Assembly: GCA_963978905.1 (NCBI GenBank)
Contig: OZ022256.1
Span: forward strand, 12,941,501 to 13,005,500
DNA: 64,000 nt
Source: Trichostrongylus colubriformis
Taxonomy: Eukaryota > Nematoda > Chromadorea > Rhabditida > Trichostrongylidae
Reading direction: 5' to 3'
This document shows, in pieces, positions 57,501 to 64,000 of the stretch. Within the stretch, counting starts at the first letter, position 1, and each line of letters begins with the position of its first letter. The notes under the pieces were generated by a model. The model made no database searches and was not told the origin of the DNA. It saw only the letters and a list, made by a program, of their open reading frames with translations. A program made the position numbers and the translations under genes.

Positions 57501-60500
57501 CGCGTGGCATGGCACTGTAGAGTAAATCTCAGGAGGATGCGTCAACACATCTACTTCACAACTCACCTTTCGATGGAAGCAAGGGGGAAAGACTGAGTGG
57601 ACCTATACTTTTGGGACACCCTTATTTTTGAAAAGAAAGCAAATAAAATTTTGCAATTTTATGTCCCCAATTTTACTGAGGCGTTTGATTGCTACACTGA
57701 TCAGGTACAATAGATAAAAATTTGGAAAGGAATCGCTGGTCCATTCTGGAGATATGGATGAAAAATAGGGTGGACCTATACTTTTGGGACACAGTGTATG
57801 TGCTAGTTGACTGAAATCGTCCACAATTTGCCGCGCGCGGCGATCCACGATCCTAACGCTCGTCTCCCATGCTGGTGCTGCATATCGCCTCCTTATGGAT
57901 GGCCAGCCTGCACATGAAAACTTCATGTTTTACGCGCTTGCGCTGACGCACGTGACAAATCCACGTGGCCTTGGTCTTCACGTTAGTGATATGAAGCGCC
58001 AGCAAGTACATCCGTAAACAAAAAGATGAAAAGTGAAATTGAATGTCCATTTCAAGGGTATGACAGTACTTAGGCTCTTCTCTTAAAGTTTCATCTGCTA
58101 TATCCCATAAGCGCCCAAATTGGATTACTCGGGAAAGATTCGTGTGCTGTTCAACTGTTCTGCATTAAACGGAGGTCTTGGGTTAGCGCTACCGAAGCAG
58201 ACTTTATTTACCTTGCTACTATATTTTTACAAAGGAAATCAAAATATAAAATAGAATTCAGTTCACGTTCGCGCCTAGTTTACTCGAACCACAATGTCGA
58301 TGTGAACACAGTAAAAACACTCATGATTTCTGCTACCGTTTACCGCGACGGCCACAAATTCGAGGACAGCCATTCAACTGCACATATGCTACATATCTGG
58401 ACCAGCTAGGTATAGTGATATTATTCAGAGTTCGTTGCTTCGGCAGTGGAATGTATTTGAAGTAAGCCAACTCATAAACCTCTGAATCTATTTTTAGATC
58501 TTTTGTCAACAGAAAACTCCATCAACTTGGAAACAGATCAGTTCCCAGATCCCATGCATGTCACGGCGATGTCCGATAATCATTTTGAAGAAGGGCTGAC
58601 ATTGGTATGCTTTCACTGGTGCTTATTCTCTCCATGATTCACAGCGAGCTATTTATTGGGTTGAGGAATAAGTCCCCGCGGTTTTTTCTAACCCCGTTTT
58701 TCACAATGTTTCCTTCATCTTTTGACAAAGTTCATATTTGTTTTCGATAGAGCCTTTTTTGCTCTACAAAATGCTACTATCTGTCTTTCGATTCCCTCCA
58801 CTACCTAATATTTATGAGGTTTGGAAATGAAGTAAGCTGAAGGCAAAAAATTGGCACTTGCGCACCTCATTTTTCTCGCCTACCATCAAGATCAAAAAAA
58901 GTTTGTGTATATGCTTCGATAGAGCTTTTCCAGCTCTACAGAATGGTGCTACTTTTTATACAAAACGCTCAACTTTTTGCTTTTTTAAGACCCACAAATG
59001 CAGTACTCGCAAAAGTGCGCACTTTCGTTATCTCCCCTTCCTCGCCTACCGTCGAGATTGGAGAAAATGTTCATATGTGCATTCGATAGAGCTTTCTTCG
59101 CTCTACAAGATAGTACCATTATTCCTTTGTATCCTCTCACATTTTAGCATGTAGCAATAAGTTTTCACCTGTTTTTAAATTCAATATTGCATGATGAAAA
59201 TGAATTTTTCGTAGAGTGTTTTGTATCATTCGATAGAGCTCTTTTCGCTCTACAAGATCAAAATTACGGTTTTTGTTCGCATCGATTTATGCCATTTATT
59301 AGACCATTTAAAAGTCGACGAAATCGAGCATTTTCGACACTATTTGATGAAAATGCTCGATTTCGTCGACTTTTAAATGGTCTAATAAATGGCATAAATC
59401 AATTCGAACAAAAACCGTAATTTTGATCTTGTAGAGCGAAAAGAGCTCTATCGAATGATACAAAACACTCTACCGAAAAATTCATTTTCATTATGCAATA
59501 TTGAATTTAAAAACAGGTGAAAACTTATTGCTACATGCTAAAATGTGAGAGGATACAAAGGAATAATGGTACTATCTTGTAGAGCGAAGAAAGCTCTATC
59601 GAATGAACATTTTCTCCAATCTCGACGGTAGGCGAGGAAGGGGAGATAACGAAAGTGCGCACTTTTGCGAGTACTGCATTTGTGGGTCTTAAAAACAGCA
59701 AAAAGTTGAGCGTTTTGTATAAAAAGTAGCACCATTCTGTAGAGCTGGAAAAGCTCTATCGAAACATATACACATGCATTTTTTGGTCTCGATGGCAGAC
59801 GAGGAGGATGAGGTGCGCAAGTGCTAACTTTTTGCTTGGAGCTTACTTCATTTCCAAACCTCATAAATATTAGGTAGTGGAGGAAATCGAAAAACAGATA
59901 GTAGCATTAAAAAACCGCGGAGACTTATTCCTCAACCCAGTATATGCGACACCAGCGACTTAAATGTTTGATGCACTTATCATTAGTAACTCTCCATTAA
60001 CCTTAATAATTTTGACATGACGTCTAATCGATTACGACTGATTTTGGTTAAACCATCCAATTCAATGTCGCTAATTAGAACATGGGGAACAGTAATTTCA
60101 AAAAAATCAAAACCGAAACAACATGAAAACATAAAACGACCTAGAAATCTAGACACCCTGAATGGCGAAGTTTGTGAGATGTCTTCATATGAGGTAACGA
60201 TGCAAGATGTTCTTGATTTGGGCTACGGTTCGAGGTAAATGAATTTTTCGGTTAGTTTAGAGTGTTCAGTTACTGCTCTGGTGTGAAGAAATCGGTGCTC
60301 AAGTTAGTTTCCGCCCTTGACACAGAAAGTTTGGTAGGTGACCAATGGATAACTATACGCACGTGTAACAATGGTTTATTACGACGTTACGTACAAGAAC
60401 ATTAATAATACATTTCACCAGATATTTATACAGGATAATGTGGGCGGACCCACTACATAATATCTAAGTTCGCCACTAGTTGGCTTGTGGGGATAATTGC

Positions 60501-62710
60501 TAGTAGGCATGAAAAGGAGTGCCGCGCCTAAGGGGAACTACTTCATAGCACTCCAGGATACCTACTTAGGATATGCTTAGTTCATGCCTATGAATATATT
60601 TTGAGTGATACTTATCATTCATTGCATAATCAAAGGTGCTCACCGTTATCAAGGCTATACGTTTGTCATGGACAAGTTCCTATAATATTATGGAAAGGTT
60701 GTGAGTCCACAACAGAAAGCTTGTTCTTTTTCCCCTCGTACAGGAATTCCTAATGTCAAAAAATTCTGATATTTGTTATCAAGTTTCCCGTAGCGAGCAT
60801 TTCGACAAAGTGAGAAAGGGTTTAACGCGTTGACGACCACGTGACACGACGTCATGTCATACAGATTCTTTTCAAATTTTCAATTCACTTTTTTCTGAAT
60901 TGAGTGTCCTTCGTAGAACCAAATTGCAATTAAGAACTTAGTTTATGGGAACATTTTAGGTCGTTGATTTGTTTAGAATAAATGTGTGAATAATTGGTAT
61001 TGAGCGCATTTTCGGGCTTATGGAATACAGTCGACGCAAAACAAGGCTAGCTGGCATTTTGTTATTATAAAATCAAAGAAGGAATCTTGGGTTTGTATCA
61101 ACTGGTTTGGTAATTTACCATTGAAGAGCTATTATAACTCTAAATACCTTTACCATGGGTAAAGCGTAAAGCACTATGCAATAGCAACAATAACAACAAT
61201 ACGCTAACAACAATTTGAACAGCTACTAAGCGGTTTTCTGGGGAAAATCTTCGCATAATGAACACCGTTTCTCGCGTATGTGCAAAAAAAGGTCCCACGC
61301 GACAGACAAGTGTAAACGGCGCGGTCGTCAACGTGTTAAAAAGAGCTTTGGATGCAAAAATATGTGGTGATACTGGCATCTCCAAGGGGCGGATGTGTCC
61401 GCGAAAATGCGACAGTTATCAATGTGACAGAACCATAGCGTGGTGCAAAGGTCTTGCTGAAGGAAATGGTCACACAAAATGTGTTGAAGGTGGTATAAGA
61501 ACGGGTGCGTGCACTTATGACAAAAAATCGCTTCGCGGCGCCATCAGTACGACTTCGCCAGAGTCGGTTGCAGTTCCGCTCAGTGTGCAGTGGGCTGGTA
61601 TCGTGAGGGATCTTCGAAGGTTGCAGGTTGGAAGCTTCGGAAATTCTTATATGTTGTGGTTACTGTTGTTTCAACGGATAAAACCAAAAACACCTCGCAC
61701 TCGCCGCGCCCTCGTCGCGACGGCCGCGCGATTTTTAGTCATAAGTGCGCACACCTGGAGAACAAGGGTTGCTCTCCCCCTACTACTTAGCCGTCAACTA
61801 CAACGCTCCAATATCCATCATCTATCCAAGCGTTTGCGCAAGTGTCAAAAGTGGGGTGGTTTTTATCACTGTCATAATCCGCACGTAGTATACACTTCCC
61901 ATGAACCGGGCCGCTATCTAAAAGAACTATCGAAATCAAAGTTATATTGAAAAAACGGAATGTACGACCGCGCAGCAGGATTATTTCGAGTTTTTGCCAA
62001 TGCTGAAAATGGATATTCAAGTGACAAGATTATGCACTGAGAACCACCATACCTCAGACCATCACCTATAGTGAGCATGCGGGGCAGGAGAGCTTATTAA
62101 TGTTGTTCTACACATGCGTTCTTTCACACGGTTACCTCAACAGCCTCTCAAAGTTCAACCACTTCTACTGTTGCCCCCGTCTTCCAGATTGCTAGTATAC
62201 GGAAACTCTGGCCGCATAAGAAGGTTCTCGTTTACAATTTAGGACTGAATCAGCGATCTGTTGAAGAGTTGAAAGTATGTATGGTTTGATTTATTTCTGT
62301 TTTTTTCTGACCAACTACTTACTTTTCAAGAATTCAATTTGAATTCTTTTCAGAAGAAGTGTCTAGTAGAGTTGCGCAACTTTCCATTCTCTAATTATCC
62401 ATCTTACGTGAGCAAATTGGTAGAGTATCGATGGAAACCTCTGATTATAGCGGTTAGTTCCAATTTTTCCGGAACGATTAATGCGACTTTCCTGATGTGC
62501 ACAGATGGAATTAGCCAGTGATCTTTTCATGTCGATGGTTAAAATTCCGGTCTCTGTGCTTCACAAATATTGGAACGTTAAGATGGCAGTGAAGGAATTC
62601 GGAGCAATATGGTGGATGGATACTTCCGTACGATGGAAAAAGGACTATTATAATTTAATGTATGATGAGATGCGTTGTCGGAATAATTTTAGTAGTCAAC
62701 TACCTACAAG
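54573..62710 (+). CDS. Gene C: third glycosyltransferase-like paralogue (partial, continues past the window)
   Basis: Exons seen: 54573-54674, 58262-58409, 58498-58604, 62188-62274, 62354-62452 and 62583-62710. These join in frame for 671 nt with the same phases as genes A and B. Features are a signal anchor (LLWLSSALFIACLITAYLTS), [46 protein letters not shown] and FGAIWWMDTSVRWKKDYY. Exon 6 keeps the G that gene B lost. Equivalents of exons 7-11 are not seen before the window ends, so the 3' half lies beyond or is missing. The exon 6 acceptor is weak (GTTAAG); a stronger TGCACAG before 62505 would add an in-frame 26-residue insert. A TTTTGCAG 27 nt before the ATG and an ATG-TAA at 54560-54565 precede the start. 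Confidence 0.78.
54809..55507. repeat. 699-bp MITE in gene C intron 1
   Basis: The ends CTTAAAGACAGTGTTTGGGG and CCCTAATGCTGCCTTTAAG are inverted. Blocks GTCATTTAGTGAAAAACTAC, GGTCTGAAAGG, AAGGCGCTCCC and TCCGTTTTTTCTTCATTGTC match 41410-41955. A 188-codon frame inside (54929-55495) follows the repeat and has no family features. Confidence 0.75.
55617..55680. repeat. 64-bp MITE (GCGTTCATACTTTGCGG family)
   Basis: CGCTGCATTCAAACTTTGCG and CTGCAAAGTGTGAACGCGGC are inverted. It is the shortest copy in the window. Confidence 0.6.
56502..56770 (+). pseudogene. Tc1-like transposase N-terminus, plus copy (truncated)
   Basis: From ATG 56502 the frame reads MPRGTHLSECEKGQILAYND, then a first HTH (NCKISEKMGLSHKLISSF), a basic linker TKKRSGRPQKLSERQKRRI and VCRLCRELAPNV. 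It then runs into unrelated frame where the copy is broken. The bipartite HTH plus GRP-type linker is typical of the Tc1/Tc3 family. Confidence 0.7.
56771..57510 (-). pseudogene. Tc1-like transposase, minus copy (HTH and part of catalytic domain)
   Basis: From ATG 57510 the minus strand gives MPRGTHLFEYEKGQILAYKD, NRKISEKMGLSHNF, KKRSGRLQKLSERQ, SKSTVHRLLKSS and LTRAHEEARIHFAK. After a break it gives VIFS.EK, with the catalytic D of SDEK replaced by V, and then GNVMVWAAFSRFGKSRI-like and HHINRG-like pieces in shifted frames. The C-terminus is missing. Confidence 0.65.
58656..59940. mobile_element. Giant foldback element, 1285 bp, in gene C intron 3
   Basis: Ends TTGGGTTGAGGAATAAGTCC and GACTTATTCCTCAACCCAG are inverted and flanked by TA. 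The two arms are nearly perfect reverse complements around a centre near 59340-59347, within AAAATGCTCGATTTC/GAAATCGAGCATTTT. Each arm holds repeated short hairpins of the form CGATAGAGC-loop-GCTCTAC, about 140-170 bp apart: four on the left (about 58747, 58915, 59087 and 59229) and three on the right. The right arm lacks about 90 bp that the left arm has near 58690-58780. No coding frame is credible; those present are mirror images. Confidence 0.92.
60000..61257. other. Gene C intron 3, no feature recognised
   Basis: This is AT-rich sequence with only short frames. No exon equivalent, RNA gene or repeat boundary is visible to me. Confidence 0.4.
61502..61756 (+). repeat. MITE with GGGTGCGTGCACTTATGACA ends
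   Basis: GGGTGCGTGCACTTATGACA and TCATAAGTGCGCACACC are inverted ends. The core has GCTTCGCGGCGCCATCAGTA and GGGCTGGTATCGTGAGGGAT. It is related to 24830-25066 and 18885-19102. The longest open frame of the window (61258-61950, 230 codons) spans it and is probably not a gene. Confidence 0.65.
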
Positions 62711-62829
62711 GTGAATCCTTTCCTGACGCTATAAGTTGTGGAAGAAACAGAGCCTGTACAATGGTGTCAAGTGGCACTCTCACTGCCATATTCAGACCCT
62801 GGTTGTACGGGTGAAGGTCAGGACAATAG

Positions 62830-63255
62830 AAATGGATCAGGTTGCATCGTTTAGCGACGGTCGGTTGTGGAGCCTTATAACGAATTATCGCTTTGCGGCG
62901 TCGCACTCGCGGCGCTGTCAACACGACTAGCCGCGGTCGGTAGGAATTCCACTCAGGACGCAAGGACTGGTACCATGGGCCGGTACCATAGAGATTTTCA
63001 AATATGAAGCTGTTTATCCTATCCTTATCTAGAAACAGTAACTTTTGCATCCTAGCAAGGCAAAATAGTAACATAAAAAGTGAGAGAAACAATAATATTG
63101 CATGATAACAATCCCAATCAAGAAAAATTAATTCTGGCGTAAAACTTGAAAGGGTGTGTACGCAGTGTACGCATTTACACACGAAGAAATCTGCCGCGCC
63201 GCACGCCCCGTGGCTGCGCGAAAATTCGACATAGGGCTACACACCCGCGACGGTT
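62830..63255. repeat. Diverged GC-rich MITE debris after gene C exon 6
   Basis: GCTTTGCGGCGTCGCACTCGC and GGACTGGTACCATGGG recall the 4.6 and 61.6-kb repeats. CGACATAGGGCTACACACCC near 63226-63246 resembles the GGGTGTGTGCACT end. Boundaries are not clear. Confidence 0.4.
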
Positions 63256-63488
63256 AAGCGTCATTGCGCTCGATTAATACAGGGAAGTGTAGCAAAGCAC
63301 TTTTTGTATGCGGCAACGCAGCATGGCTCGGTGAACCAGTTCGAATGTAGTGGCCTACACCGTGGCTAGACCAAATAGGCAGATTCTTTCAGGAATTTCT
63401 GGTAATATTAGGTTCACATAATGCATGGAAATAGCATGAGTATGGGAAGAAACATCAAAGTGCTCACCATGGTACCTCACGACCCGAG

Positions 63489-63610
63489 GCTGCGTACATA
63501 CCCTGCGATGCTGGCGCCAGGCGTGCCTGCGTGTCTCTGCGCCTCCGCCTGTGCCACCATACGTCGTTGTATGCGTCGCCTTTGCACCCCCCCCCCCCTG
63601 CCACTCTGCC
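63489..63610. repeat. GC-rich MITE fragment inserted in a mariner
   Basis: AGGCTGCGTACATACCCTGC, GCGTGCCTGCGTGTCTCTGC and CTCCGCCTGTGCCACC match the GGCCGCGTTCATAC family core. On the minus strand it follows the mariner CVDLDGF motif directly. Confidence 0.5.
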
Positions 63611-64000
63611 TCGATGCCCGTGAAACCATCCAAATCTACACAACACTGCCAACGATCTGGTAAAGAATATATGCCATCATGATAAAAATCTGGATTGCGA
63701 GAATTAATAAAGTAAGCAATGGCATTTTCAACCTGCATAGTATCGGCAAACTCCTTCTGACGAAGGTTTGCATCGAGAACCCGGAAAAAGTGGTTATCCG
63801 TTAGGGATAGGTCCGGGAATAAGGGGGGGGGGGGGGGGGGTGAGGGAGAGTCTCAATGCCTAACTGCATCAGTTTTTGCCGAGTGCGCAAAACAACGCAA
63901 AACCCCACAATGCAGTCAAGCATCGAGACTCTCCCTCACCCTCTTCTTCCCCAGATCTATCCCCAACGGATAACCACTTTTTCCGGATTTTCGATGCAAA
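63611..64000. mobile_element. Inverted mariner transposase fragments at the window edge
   Basis: On the minus strand, 63840-63625 reads DNHFFRVLDANLRQKEFADT then NPDFYHDGIYSLPDRWQCC, the C-terminal part of a mariner transposase. From about 63925 the same CCAACGGATAACCACTTTTT stretch reappears in the opposite orientation and runs off the window. A G-run at 63823-63840 lies in the left part. The arms thus form a foldback centred near 63875. Confidence 0.65.

Larger units (their letters stand above)
56215..57796. mobile_element. Head-to-head pair of Tc1-like element copies (foldback)
   Basis: CAGTGTGTCCCAAAAGTATA at 56215 and TATACTTTTGGGACACAGTG at 57796 are inverted ends flanked by TA. About 545 bp from each end are mutually inverted and both encode the same transposase N-terminus. 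The plus copy is cut at about 56764, where it abuts the minus copy's catalytic part. An internal end-like GGGTGTCCCAAAAGTATAGG occurs about 180 bp in from each side. It lies in gene C intron 1. Confidence 0.85.

Noticed and set aside
58858..59864. Mirror-image frames on both strands
   Set aside because: Both are read from the arms of the giant palindrome and encode the same sequence in opposite orientation; they contain no transposase motif.
61258..61950. Longest open frame of the window, 230 codons on the plus strand
   Set aside because: It spans a MITE (61502-61756) whose relatives occur at 18.9 and 24.9 kb, has no domain, and lies inside gene C intron 3. Repeat-driven GC content explains the open frame.

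Overview
The window looks like strongylid (hookworm-type) nematode genomic DNA. This is inferred from small exons with T-rich CAG/TAG acceptors, a split TIM14/DnaJ gene, a tandem family of nematode-type glycosyltransferase-like (DUF1647-like) genes, many mariner/Tc1 elements, and a BEL/Pao retroelement whose third ORF looks env-like. Gene density is low and most of the sequence is decayed mobile DNA. I saw no bacterial-type operon, CRISPR array or rRNA.

Layout. 2-193: possible 3' end of an unidentified gene. 1596-4073: four-exon TIM14/DNAJC19 (dnj-21-like) gene, with a MITE in intron 1. 4074-17267: no convincing gene; several MITEs, a palindromic mariner remnant at 9207-9875, a tRNA-Tyr-like pseudogene at 16193-16264 and a perfect 235-bp tandem duplication at 16333-16802. 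17268-27887: glycosyltransferase-like gene A, 11 exons, intact. Its fifth intron holds an almost intact Hsmar1-like mariner with one nonsense codon. 28.8-29.8 kb: two hairpins and a possible small secreted Cys-rich gene. 30588-39557: gene B, a paralogue with the same exon phases but a lost splice donor and a 1-nt deletion. 39933-40855: deleted mariner. 42.0-50.3 kb: minus-strand BEL/Pao-like element, interrupted by a Tc1-like element and by MITEs. 50.8-54.5 kb: MITEs and one unidentified ORF. 54573 to beyond 62710: gene C, third paralogue, running out of the window. Its introns hold a head-to-head Tc-like pair (56215-57796) and a 1285-bp foldback element (58656-59940). 63.36-64.0 kb: inverted mariner fragments and a GC-rich MITE.

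How the parts relate. A, B and C arose by tandem duplication: every matching exon has the same phase and nearly the same length, and B and C are closer to each other than to A. A should make a 383-residue type II membrane enzyme, probably a Golgi glycosyltransferase of unknown specificity. B looks dead or dying. The introns have grown mainly by insertion of mariner, Tc and MITE families, several of which occur in multiple copies here and can be compared internally. The TIM14 gene belongs to an unrelated mitochondrial import pathway.
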